A DNA stretch of 64,000 bases from Streptomyces subrutilus (lineage in GTDB: Bacteria; Actinomycetota; Actinomycetes; Streptomycetales; Streptomycetaceae): contig NZ_CP023701.1 of NCBI RefSeq assembly GCF_008704535.1, forward strand, positions 3,536,501-3,600,500. Reading direction: 5' to 3'. The notes beneath the pieces were generated by a model. The model searched no databases. It saw only the letters and a program-made list of their open reading frames with translations, and was not told the origin of the DNA. The stretch's first letter is position 1. Each line of letters begins with the position of its first letter. Below are positions 35,986 through 43,805 of this stretch, piece after piece. Made by a program: the position numbers and the translations under genes.

Positions 35986-36651
35986 CTACAGTCCCGCCGC
36001 CCAGTTCAATCCGTGCTGGTTGTAGTCGTGCACGAGGCGGCGCACGGTGTCCGCGTCGTTCAGGGTGACGGCGTCCACCAGCTCGCCGTGCCGGTCCCAC
36101 AGGGCGGCCCGCAGCCGCGGGTCGCGCTGGAGGTGCGGGACGGCGAAGACCCAGCACTGGACGCGGATGCGGTGCAGGAACTCGGAGATGTAGGTGTTGC
36201 CGACGAGCGCGCTCAGCTCCCGCCAGAAGCGCAGGTCGTAGCCGATCAGCACTTCGAGGGTGCCGCCGCGCGCGGCCCGCCGCGCCTCCTCGGCGCGGCG
36301 GCGCACCGACACCAGCCGCTCGCCGGAGCCGGGGGCGACCCCGCGCTCGGCGAGCCTGCGGAAGATGCCGTCGACGATCAGGGTGCGGGCCTCGACCATG
36401 CCGCGGAAGTCGTCGGCGGAGTAGACCCGCACGCGGAAGCCGCGGTGCTGGAGCAGTTCGAGCAGCCCCTGGGCGGAGAGGTCGACGAGGGCCTCGCGGA
36501 CGGGGGTCGCGGAGACCTCGTACTGCTCGGCGATCTGTTTGACGGTGAACTCGGTCCCCGGCGGCAGGCGTCCCGCGAGCACCTCGTCCCGCAGCGCGTC
36601 CGCGATCTGCTGGCGAAGTGTGTTGCGGGTGACAGCTCCGCTGCCTGGCAT
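35986..36651 (-). CDS. GntR/FadR-family transcription regulator
   Basis: A 221-residue regulator with an N-terminal winged HTH (LRQQIADALRDEVLAGRLPP, VKQIAEQYEVSATPVREALV) and a helical FCD-type effector domain (VEARTLIVDGIFRRLAERGV; HRIRVQCWVFAVPHLQRDPR; HGELVDAVTLNDADTVRRLV). ATG at 36651 is preceded by AGGAGA. It lies just after, and on the same strand as, a class III aminotransferase, whose catabolic pathway it may control. A pair of direct repeats in its upstream region is a candidate operator. Confidence 0.88.
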   Translation of the reverse strand: MPGSGAVTRNTLRQQIADALRDEVLAGRLPPGTEFTVKQIAEQYEVSATPVREALVDLSAQGLLELLQHRGFRVRVYSADDFRGMVEARTLIVDGIFRRLAERGVAPGSGERLVSVRRRAEEARRAARGGTLEVLIGYDLRFWRELSALVGNTYISEFLHRIRVQCWVFAVPHLQRDPRLRAALWDRHGELVDAVTLNDADTVRRLVHDYNQHGLNWAAGL

Positions 36652-36721
36652 AGGGGCCCGTCTCCTCTGTAGGACTCCGGACACCTTAGGCCAGACCGTG
36701 CGGCCGAAACCGAGCGGTCGA

Positions 36722-36756
36722 GGATCGTTATGCGGATTAAAGGACCGTTATGCGGA
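36722..36756 (-). promoter_or_regulatory. Tandem repeat, candidate GntR operator
   Basis: GGATCGTTATGCGGA (36722-36736) and GGACCGTTATGCGGA (36742-36756) match at 14 of 15 positions and are spaced exactly 20 bp, about two helical turns. They lie 70-105 bp upstream of the GntR gene start, within a gap otherwise lacking genes. Confidence 0.5.
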
Positions 36757-36810
36757 CGTCTCGGAGGCCCGCCCGACGGGCGCGGGGCACGGCGGGCGGG
36801 CCCCGGCGGC

Positions 36811-38163
36811 TCAGCCGGAGGCGGTGTGGCGGTCGGCCACCGTCAGCGCCTCGTCGAGCAGGGCCAGGCCCTCCTTGGCCTCCGTCTCGCCGATGTTGCA
36901 GGGCGGCACCACGTGGGTGCGGTTCATGTTGACGAACGGCCAGAGGCCGGAGGCCTTGCAGGCGGCGGTGAACTCGGCCATGGGCGCGTTGTCGGCCCCG
37001 GCGGCGTTGTACGGGACGAGCGGCTCGCGGGTCCCCTTGTCGCGTACGAGCTCCAGCGCCCAGAAGGCGCCGAGGCCCCGGACCTCGCCCACGGAGGGGT
37101 GCCGCTCGGCGAGCGCGCGCAGCCCCGGGCCGAGCACGTCCTCCCCGAGGCGGGCGGCGTGCTCGACGACGCCCTCCTCCTCCATCGCGTTGATGGTGGC
37201 GACGGCGGTGGCGCAGGCCAGCGGGTGTCCGGAGTAGGTGAGCCCGCCGGGGTACGGCCGGGTGGCGAAGGTCTCGGCGATGGCGGCGGAGATGGCGACG
37301 CCGCCGAGGGGGACGTATCCGCTGGTGACGCCCTTGGCGAAGCAGATGAGGTCGGGGGTGACGTCCCAGTGCTCGGAGGCGAACCAGCGGCCGGTGCGGC
37401 CGAAGCCCGCCATGACCTCGTCGAGGACGAAGACGATGCCGTGGCGGTCGCAGAGCTCGCGCACGCCGGCCAGGTAGCCGTCGGGCGGCGTCATGATCCC
37501 GGCCGTGCCCGGGACGGTCTCCAGGACGATCGCCGCGACGGACTGCGGCCCCTCGAAGGCGATGGTGTCGGCGAGGTGGGCCAGCGCCCGCTCGCACTCC
37601 TCGGCCTCGGTGGAGGCGTGGAAGGCGGAACGGTAGAGGTACGGGCCCCAGAAGTGCACGACGCCGGCGGAAGCGGTGTCGGAGGGCCAGCGGCGCGGGT
37701 CGCCGGTCAGGTTGATCGCGGCGGCGGTGGCGCCGTGGTAGGAGCGGTAGGCGGAGAGCACCTTCTGCCGGCCGGTGTGCAGCCGGGCCATGCGGACGGC
37801 GTTCTCGACGGCCTCGGCGCCGCCGTTGGTGAAGAAGATCTTGTCGAGGTCGCCGGGGGTCCGCTCGGCGATGAGGCGTGCGGCCTCGGAGCGGACGTCG
37901 ACGGCGAAGCCGGGCGCGAGGGTGCAGAGCCGGGCGGCCTGCTCCCGGACGGCCTCGACGACCTTGGGGTGCTGGTGGCCGATGTTGGTGTTGACCAGCT
38001 GGGAGGCGAAGTCGAGGAAGCGGTTGCCGTCGTAGTCCCAGAAGTACGAGCCCTCGGCCCCGGCCACGGCGAGGGGGTCGATCAGGGCCTGCGCGGACCA
38101 GGAGTGGAAGACGTGAGCGCGGTCGGCGGCCTTGACGGTCGCGGCGGTGACGTGAGGGGTCAT
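36811..38163 (-). CDS. Class III (omega-amino acid) PLP aminotransferase
   Basis: A 450-residue PLP enzyme. SYHGATAAAINLTG, FVLDEVMAGFGRTG and the PLP-binding Lys277 in CFAKGVTSGYVPLGG are those of subgroup III aminotransferases, which act on omega-amino or beta-amino groups such as beta-alanine, GABA or taurine. Substrate cannot be decided. The GntR regulator lies 159 bp downstream on the same strand and is a candidate regulator. The DJ-1-like gene is divergent. Confidence 0.88.
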   Translation of the reverse strand: MTPHVTAATVKAADRAHVFHSWSAQALIDPLAVAGAEGSYFWDYDGNRFLDFASQLVNTNIGHQHPKVVEAVREQAARLCTLAPGFAVDVRSEAARLIAERTPGDLDKIFFTNGGAEAVENAVRMARLHTGRQKVLSAYRSYHGATAAAINLTGDPRRWPSDTASAGVVHFWGPYLYRSAFHASTEAEECERALAHLADTIAFEGPQSVAAIVLETVPGTAGIMTPPDGYLAGVRELCDRHGIVFVLDEVMAGFGRTGRWFASEHWDVTPDLICFAKGVTSGYVPLGGVAISAAIAETFATRPYPGGLTYSGHPLACATAVATINAMEEEGVVEHAARLGEDVLGPGLRALAERHPSVGEVRGLGAFWALELVRDKGTREPLVPYNAAGADNAPMAEFTAACKASGLWPFVNMNRTHVVPPCNIGETEAKEGLALLDEALTVADRHTASG

Positions 38164-38327
38164 GCGGTCACGCTAGAAGTGCGCTGGTGGGGAGGGATAT
38201 CGGCGGACTGTATGGGGGTGGGGGGCCGGTCTCGGCAGTCTGTCCGCCCCGGCGGGGGCCGCGGCGGCCGGAGGGGGCGCGGAAGGGGCTGCGGGCCGGT
38301 CCGCGACATTGACAGCATGCTGCCTTT

Positions 38328-38345
38328 ATGACAGCCTATTGTCAT
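38328..38345. promoter_or_regulatory. Palindrome, candidate operator of the DJ-1/MarR operon
   Basis: ATGACA-GCCTAT-TGTCAT is a perfect 6+6 inverted repeat in the gap before the DJ-1-like gene, next to a TTGACA hexamer at 38309-38314. It could be the MarR protein's own site. Confidence 0.4.
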
Positions 38346-38456
38346 GTGAGGCGAGGCGTCCCGACGGACGCCGGACCGGACATCTCCGGCGCGACCGCCG
38401 GCGCACGTGAACGTGAACGTGATGAGAGCGAAGCAGTGATGCTGGAGGCGAGCACC

Positions 38457-39095
38457 ATGACCGAGACCCCGCGCAAGCCCGTCCACCTCGCGGTCTACGA
38501 CACCTACGCGGACTGGGAGACCGGGCACACCACCGCCCATCTCACGCAGCACGGCCACGAGGTCCGCACGGTCGGGCCCGCCGCCGGCGAGCCCGTCACC
38601 ACCATGGGCGGCGTCCGCATCCAGCCCGACCTGGCACTGGCCGGGCTGCGGCCGGAGGACTCCTCGCTGCTGATCCTCACCGGGGCCTCGCTCTGGGACG
38701 CGGGCGACGCGCTGGCGCCGTTCGCGGCCAAGGCCCGCGAGTTCCTGGCCGCCGGGGTGCCGGTAGCGGCGATCTGCGGCGCGACGGCCGGACTGGCCCG
38801 CGAGGGCCTGCTGGACGACCGCGCGCACACGAGCGCCGTCTCCTTCTACCTGGCCGGGCAGCCGGGCTACGGTGGCGCGCGGCACTACGTGGAGGCGGAC
38901 GCGGTCACGGACGGCGACCTGATCACGGCGGGGCCGACCGACCCGGTGGCCTTCGCGCGCGAGGTGTTCGCCCGGCTGGACGTGTACAAGCCGGACGTGC
39001 TGGACGCGTGGTACCGGCTGTTCCACGACTCGGACCCGAGTGCGTACCCGGTGCTGATGGCGGCGGAGGAAGAGGAGGCGGCGAACGGTGTTTGA
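38457..39095 (+). CDS. DJ-1/PfpI family protein
   Basis: A 212-residue protein of the class I glutamine amidotransferase-like/DJ-1 fold, with Glu21 in DWETG and the nucleophile-elbow Cys107 in AAICGATAGLAREG. Such proteins act as glyoxalases, chaperones or deglycases, or as isonitrile hydratase-like enzymes; the exact role is unknown. ATG at 38457 chosen for GGAGG nine bases upstream. The last eight bases overlap the start of the MarR gene (39088-39095), so the two are coupled and the MarR protein probably controls this operon. Confidence 0.85.
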   Translation: MTETPRKPVHLAVYDTYADWETGHTTAHLTQHGHEVRTVGPAAGEPVTTMGGVRIQPDLALAGLRPEDSSLLILTGASLWDAGDALAPFAAKAREFLAAGVPVAAICGATAGLAREGLLDDRAHTSAVSFYLAGQPGYGGARHYVEADAVTDGDLITAGPTDPVAFAREVFARLDVYKPDVLDAWYRLFHDSDPSAYPVLMAAEEEEAANGV

Positions 39096-39612
39096 TCCCC
39101 TGCCCGAGGGCGCGGACGACGGCCCGCGGACGGCGGGCGCCGACCGGGCCCGGCAGGACCTGCTGAGCCGCACCGCGCTCGGGGTGTTCCGGCTGAACGG
39201 CCAGTTCCTCGCCATCTCCGAGGAGCTGGCGCGGCCGGCCGGGCTGACGGCCGCGTGGTGGCAGGTGCTGGGGGCGGTGCTGCGGGAGCCGCTGCCCGTC
39301 GCCGGGATAGCCAGGGCCATGGGCATCACCCGGCAGAGCGTCCAGCGCATCGCGGACCTGCTGGCCGACAAGGGGCTCGCGGAGTACGTCCCGAACCCGG
39401 CCCACCGCCGGGCGAAGCTGCTGCGCCCGACCGACGCGGGCCGGGCGGCGATCGCCCTGATCGGCCCGGGTCACGCGGCGTGGGCGAACCGCCTGGCCGA
39501 GGCCCTGGGCGACGAGGCCTTCACGGAGACCATCCGCGTCCTGGACCGCCTGGCCGCGACCCTCGACGCCCTTCCCCTCCCGGACGACGCCCGGCCCGCG
39601 ACGGCCACCTGA
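39088..39612 (+). CDS. MarR-family transcription regulator
   Basis: A 174-residue winged-helix regulator: GLTAAWWQVLGAVLREPLPV, IARAMGITRQSVQRIADLLA (recognition helix) and NPAHRRAKLLRPTDAGRAAI (wing). It binds palindromic operators as a dimer and usually senses small phenolic or oxidant ligands. GTG start inside the DJ-1 gene's end. A candidate operator is the palindrome at 38328-38345. Confidence 0.88.
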   Translation: MFDPLPEGADDGPRTAGADRARQDLLSRTALGVFRLNGQFLAISEELARPAGLTAAWWQVLGAVLREPLPVAGIARAMGITRQSVQRIADLLADKGLAEYVPNPAHRRAKLLRPTDAGRAAIALIGPGHAAWANRLAEALGDEAFTETIRVLDRLAATLDALPLPDDARPATAT

Positions 39613-39613
39613 G

Positions 39614-39646
39614 CCGCCCGCCCCGCCCCGGGGGCCGGGCGGGCGG
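39614..39646 (+). terminator. Terminator of the DJ-1/MarR operon
   Basis: CCGCCCGCCC (39614-39623) pairs with GGGCGGGCGG (39637-39646), immediately after the MarR stop. Confidence 0.5.
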
Positions 39647-39765
39647 GGCCCCGGGACGGTACGGGTCCGGGAGAGGACCCGCACCGGTGCCGCGAACAGC
39701 GCCTCCCGGCGGGGGGCGCCGCACTACGCTCGGCCGGACGCCTTGAGGGAGGGGTCCACCCGGCC

Positions 39766-40935
39766 ATGGAGCAGTTGCACCCGCACGACCCGCACCGCAT
39801 CGGCCCCTACCGGCTGCTGGCACGGCTCGGCGCGGGCGGGGGCACGGCCCAGGTCTACCTGGCCCGCTCCGGGCGCGGGCGCACCGTCGCCCTCACCTCG
39901 GTCCGCCCCGGGGCCGCCGGGGACCTGCGCGCCCGCTTCCGCCGGGAGGTCGCCGCCGCCCGGCGCGTGGACGGGCCGTGGACGGCGCCGGTGCTCGACG
40001 CCGACACCGAGGCGGCCGCCCCCTGGTACGCCACCGGCTACGTCGCCGGGCCCAGCCTGCGCCGGGTCGTCGAGGGCGGCTGCGGCCCACTGCCCGAGCG
40101 CTGCCTGCGGGTCCTGGCCGCGGGCCTCGCGCACGCCCTGCGCGACGTCCACCGCGCCGGCCTGGTCCACCGCGCCCTGACCCCCTCGCACGTGCTGCTC
40201 ACCCTCGACGGCCCCCGCGTCACCGGCTTCGGAGTCACCGGCTTCGGCCTTCCGCGCGGGGCCGGGTCCGGGCCGGCGGGCGACCGGCCCGGTTTCGCCG
40301 CGCCCGAGCAGGAGCGCGGCGGGCCGGTCACCGCCGCCTGCGACCTCTTCGGCCTCGCGGTCCTGGCGTACGCGGCCACCGGACGGCCGCCGTTCGGCAC
40401 GGCCGGGCCGACGGTGCGGGGCCCGGAGCCGGACCTGGACGGGGTGCCGGCCGGGCTGCGCGAGCTGGTACGGGACTGCCTGCGCCGGGACCCCGGCGAC
40501 CGGCCGGGCACCGCCGAGGTCCTGGCCCGGGTCGGCGCGGCGGGCTCGGTGGCGGACGGGAGGGTGCTGGGGCCGTGGCTGCCCGGTCCGCTCGTGGCCC
40601 GGCTCGGGCTGCACACCGTACGGCTGCTGGACCGCGAGGAGGCCGGCCCGGAACGCCCGCTGCCCGCCGCGCCCCCGCCCCCGCCCCCGCCCGCGGACCT
40701 TCCCGGGGGCCGCGGGTACGGGCCGCCGCCGCAGTCGCCGCCGCGGCCGCGCGGACGGGCGGCCTCCACGGCCTTCCTCCTCGCCGTGGCCCTGGTCGTC
40801 GCCGTCGCGGCCGGGGCCACCGTGTACGCCGTGATGACCGGGGAGCAGGACCCGGCCCCGCCGGGCGGCGTCCCGCGGCCGCCCGCCGGCCCGACCGCGA
40901 CCGCCGCGCCCGCGCCCGGCGACCGGAAGAACTGA
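39766..40935 (+). CDS. Membrane pseudokinase of the Ser/Thr kinase fold
   Basis: A 389-residue protein with a bacterial Hanks-type kinase domain (about residues 13-275), a Pro-rich juxtamembrane stretch (about 296-330) and one transmembrane helix (about 334-360) with a short Pro/Ala-rich outer tail. The kinase fold is clear (GPYRLLARLGAGGGTAQVYL; AAPEQ; a normal C-lobe), but the catalytic residues are gone: VALT replaces VAVK (Thr44), HRALTPSH replaces HRDLKPSN (Ala137, Thr139, His142) and GFG replaces DFG (Gly154). Phosphotransfer should be impossible. It probably acts as a membrane signalling scaffold. The gene stands alone. Confidence 0.85.
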   Translation: MEQLHPHDPHRIGPYRLLARLGAGGGTAQVYLARSGRGRTVALTSVRPGAAGDLRARFRREVAAARRVDGPWTAPVLDADTEAAAPWYATGYVAGPSLRRVVEGGCGPLPERCLRVLAAGLAHALRDVHRAGLVHRALTPSHVLLTLDGPRVTGFGVTGFGLPRGAGSGPAGDRPGFAAPEQERGGPVTAACDLFGLAVLAYAATGRPPFGTAGPTVRGPEPDLDGVPAGLRELVRDCLRRDPGDRPGTAEVLARVGAAGSVADGRVLGPWLPGPLVARLGLHTVRLLDREEAGPERPLPAAPPPPPPPADLPGGRGYGPPPQSPPRPRGRAASTAFLLAVALVVAVAAGATVYAVMTGEQDPAPPGGVPRPPAGPTATAAPAPGDRKN

Positions 40936-41018
40936 TCCGCCGGGCGATTGTGTCGATGCCAATAAGCCTGTAGGCAAAGCTTGTTTGCGCGGGGCGGCCG
41001 CGTCGGACACTGCCGCAC

Positions 41019-41408
41019 ATGGAGCCGTTGGACGTGGTTGCGGAACTGTGGGAGCGGATCGGGGCACGCGACTGGGACGCGGTGGCCGGGCTCATCGCCG
41101 AGGACGCCGTCATCGAATGGCCCGTGAGCGGCGAACGCATCGTGGGCCGCGCCAACTTCGTCGCCGTGAACAGCGACGACGGCTGCGCGGACGACCGGCC
41201 GGTCGAGCTGCTGCGCATCCTGGCCGACGGGGACCTCGTCGTCACCGAGGTGGAGATCCCGCAGGACCACGTCGTCTACCGCGCCGTCTCCCTGTGGACG
41301 GTCCGGGACGGGGAGGTCGTGGGCGCGCGCGAGTACTGGACCAGCCCCGGCCAGGACCCGGCCCCCCGCTGGCGCGCGGGCTACGTGGAACCCATGGTCG
41401 CGGACTGA
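41019..41408 (+). CDS. SnoaL-like/NTF2-fold protein
   Basis: A 129-residue NTF2-like protein: PLDVVAELWERIGARDWDAV, LIAEDAVIEWPVSGERIVGR, and YRAVSLWTVRDGEVVGAREY are typical of the SnoaL-like polyketide cyclase fold. Members include cyclases, hydrolases and ligand-binding proteins; there is no gene cluster nearby to suggest a natural-product role. It is a single gene, followed by an apparently decayed gene fragment on the other strand. Confidence 0.8.
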   Translation: MEPLDVVAELWERIGARDWDAVAGLIAEDAVIEWPVSGERIVGRANFVAVNSDDGCADDRPVELLRILADGDLVVTEVEIPQDHVVYRAVSLWTVRDGEVVGAREYWTSPGQDPAPRWRAGYVEPMVAD

Positions 41409-41453
41409 CCGCGGGCCGCCCCTGCCCGACCGGCGGCCCTCGCCCCCGGTGGG

Positions 41454-41546
41454 CGCCGCCCCGCCGCCGAGCCGGCGCAGCACGGTGGGATTCTCGCCCC
41501 GGTGGGCGCTTGCGATGCGGTCGCGGCGCCCGTCGGTCCCGGTCAT
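41454..41546 (-). pseudogene. N-terminal remnant of a HIT-like Ap4A hydrolase-type gene
   Basis: On the minus strand an ATG begins MTGTDGRRDRIASAHRGENP and continues TVLRRLGGGAA. The block RIASAHRGENPTVLRRL is, from memory, the conserved start of an actinobacterial HIT-superfamily protein annotated as a diadenosine tetraphosphate hydrolase, which normally continues SGFAVIGDTQ. Here the similarity stops after about 26 residues and nothing of the HIT motif follows. It seems to be a truncated remnant left by a deletion next to the SnoaL-like gene. Confidence 0.4.
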
Positions 41547-41669
41547 GACCGGAGCCTGACGGCGGGGGCCCGGGGGCGCGCGCGGTGCGGGTAGTACTTG
41601 AGGGGGAGGCGCGGATATCCCCTTCAGCGCCGACGCGGACGACGGGGGCGCCGCCCTACGGTGAGGGGT

Positions 41670-43010
41670 ATGACCGATACGACCACCGGGGCGACCGCCC
41701 GGGCGCCCGAGTTCCGCCTCGCGTCGGGGCTCTTCCAGAGCTTTCGCGACGACCTGATCACCGACGCCTTCTCCTACCGGCCGCTGCCGCCGGTCCGCAC
41801 GGACGGACGGCTCGCCCGGTGGGTGCCGCGGTCGCTGCGCCCCAGGACGGCCTACCTGCCGCACGCCGTGGTGGTCCTGCTGGCCGTGATCACCGCGTTC
41901 GTCTCCGTCGTCAACGGCGGCATGGGGGCATCCGGACTGCCGCTGCTGATGGGGCTGATGGCCGCGGCCCCGGTGCTGATGACGCTGGTGCGGCCGGTGG
42001 GCGCCTTCTGGGCGGTGGTCGCCGTCACCCTGCCGCTGGCGCTGCTGGGGAACGCCTCGATGACCTGGCCGTGGTCGCCGGGCACCTTCTTCGCCCACCT
42101 CGTCGTCGTCACCGTGGTGGCGCTGCGCAGCCGGCCGCGGGTGGCCGGCTGGCTGTGGCTGGCCACCGTGGTCGTCGGGTCGGTGCTGCCGCTGCTGATC
42201 GGCCGGGACGCCGAACTGGGACCGATGGCCTTCCTGTCGGCGGTCGCGCTGCTCGCCGTCACGGTCCGCAACACCCGCCGGCAGGCCGAGCAGGAGGTCA
42301 CGGCCCAGCAGGAGGTCACGGCCGTCGAGCGGGACCGGCGGACGCTGCTGGAGGAGCGGACCACGATCGCCCGGGAGCTGCACGACGTGGTCGCGCACCA
42401 CATGTCGGTGGTGGCGATCCAGGCGGAGGCCGCCCCGTACCGGGTGAAGAACCCGCCGCCGGAGCTGGAGGCGGCGTTCGCCACCATCCGGGAGAACGCG
42501 GTGTCCGCGCTGACGGAACTGCGCCGGGTGCTCGGCGTGGTGCGCTCCGCGGACTACGAGGCCCCGGACGCCCCGCAGCCGACGCTGGCCTCGCTGGACG
42601 GCCTGCTGGCGAACGTGCGGGACGCCGGTCTGACGGTGGACAGCACGGTCACGGGCGCGGTGCGGGAGCTGCCGCAGGGGGTGGAGCTGTCGGCGTACCG
42701 GATCGTCCAGGAGGCGCTGAGCAACACGCTGCGGCACGCGCCGGGCGCGGAGGCCGGGGTGGAGGTGTCGTACGTGCTGGGCGGTCTGGGGGTGCGGATC
42801 GTCAACGGGGCGCCGACCGGCGACGTGCGGCCCTCGCCCGGGGCGGGTCACGGGATCACCGGGATGCGGGAGCGGGTGGCGATGCTGGAGGGCGAGATGA
42901 CGGCCGGGCCGACGGCCGCGGGCGGGTACGAGGTCGCGGTGTTCATCCCGGTCCGGCGTCCCGAACCGGCCGCGGGCGCGGTCCCGGACGCCGGGGCGGC
43001 GACGCCGTGA
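41670..43010 (+). CDS. Sensor histidine kinase (NarL/DesK type)
   Basis: A 446-residue kinase. Four or five hydrophobic helices (about residues 62-180) form the sensor; the HisKA_3 dimerisation motif TTIARELHDVVAHHMSVVAI carries the phosphoacceptor His238, and a HATPase domain ends with GAGHGITGMRERVAMLEGEM. TACGGT at 41657-41662 ends seven bases before the ATG, so the mRNA is probably leaderless. Its stop overlaps the response-regulator start (GTGA), forming a two-gene operon. The signal is unknown. Confidence 0.9.
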   Translation: MTDTTTGATARAPEFRLASGLFQSFRDDLITDAFSYRPLPPVRTDGRLARWVPRSLRPRTAYLPHAVVVLLAVITAFVSVVNGGMGASGLPLLMGLMAAAPVLMTLVRPVGAFWAVVAVTLPLALLGNASMTWPWSPGTFFAHLVVVTVVALRSRPRVAGWLWLATVVVGSVLPLLIGRDAELGPMAFLSAVALLAVTVRNTRRQAEQEVTAQQEVTAVERDRRTLLEERTTIARELHDVVAHHMSVVAIQAEAAPYRVKNPPPELEAAFATIRENAVSALTELRRVLGVVRSADYEAPDAPQPTLASLDGLLANVRDAGLTVDSTVTGAVRELPQGVELSAYRIVQEALSNTLRHAPGAEAGVEVSYVLGGLGVRIVNGAPTGDVRPSPGAGHGITGMRERVAMLEGEMTAGPTAAGGYEVAVFIPVRRPEPAAGAVPDAGAATP

Positions 43011-43666
43011 CGATCAGGGTGTTGATCGTCGACGACCAGATGATGGTCCGCGAGGGGTTCTCCGTGCTGCTGAACGCCATGGACGGCATCGAGGTCGTCG
43101 GCGAGGCGGTGGACGGCCGCGAGGCCCTCGCCCGGGTGGCGGAGCTGCGGCCGGACGTGGTCCTGATGGACATCCGGATGCCGGTGATGAACGGGCTGGA
43201 GGCGACGCGGGAGATCATGGCCGCCGACACGGACGCGAAGGTGTTGGTCCTGACCACCTTCGACCTCGACGAGTACGTCTACCAGGCGCTGCGGGCCGGG
43301 GCCTCCGGCTTCCTGCTCAAGGACGCCTCGGCGCGGCAACTGGCCGACGGGGTGAGGGTGGTGGCGTCGGGCGAGGCGCTGCTGGCGCCCTCGGTGACCA
43401 AGCGGCTGATCGCGGAGTTCTCGAAGCTGGCCGAGGCCCCGCGGCTCGCGGACCCGGCGGGCGTCGGGGAGCTGACGGACCGGGAGACGGAGGTGCTCGT
43501 GCTGATCGCGCAGGGGCTGTCCAACGCCGAGATCGCGGACCGGCTCGTGGTCGCGGAGTCCACGATCAAGACGCACGTGAGCCGCGTGCTGGTGAAACTG
43601 GGCCTGCGGGACCGGACGCAGGCGGCCGTCTTCGCCTACGAGACGCGGCTGGTGCGGCCGGCGTAG
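43007..43666 (+). CDS. NarL/LuxR-family response regulator
   Basis: A 219-residue regulator. The receiver domain has acidic VDD (residues 8-10) and the phosphoacceptor Asp55 in LMDIRMP; a LuxR-type HTH (ELTDRETEVLVLIAQGLSNA, EIADRLVVAESTIKTHVSRV) occupies about residues 155-210. It is coupled by a GTGA overlap to the sensor kinase. The target may be the P450 or ABC genes nearby, but this is unproved. Confidence 0.92.
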   Translation: MTIRVLIVDDQMMVREGFSVLLNAMDGIEVVGEAVDGREALARVAELRPDVVLMDIRMPVMNGLEATREIMAADTDAKVLVLTTFDLDEYVYQALRAGASGFLLKDASARQLADGVRVVASGEALLAPSVTKRLIAEFSKLAEAPRLADPAGVGELTDRETEVLVLIAQGLSNAEIADRLVVAESTIKTHVSRVLVKLGLRDRTQAAVFAYETRLVRPA

Positions 43667-43670
43667 CGCC

Positions 43671-43712
43671 GGGCCGGGTCCGCCCGCGCCGGGCCGGGTC
43701 CGCCCGCGCGGG
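43671..43712. repeat. Short tandem duplication after the response regulator
   Basis: The block CGCCGGGCCGGGTCCGCCCG occurs twice in direct succession after the response-regulator stop, followed by a shorter partial copy. It is probably replication slippage in non-coding sequence. Confidence 0.5.
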
Positions 43713-43805
43713 GCGGGGGCCGCCCGGGCGCCGGTCCCGTGCGGATCTCGTGGCGGTGTCCGCGGCATCCCGCCGGACGGCCCGCCGCGCGCCTACTGTG
43801 CGGGG

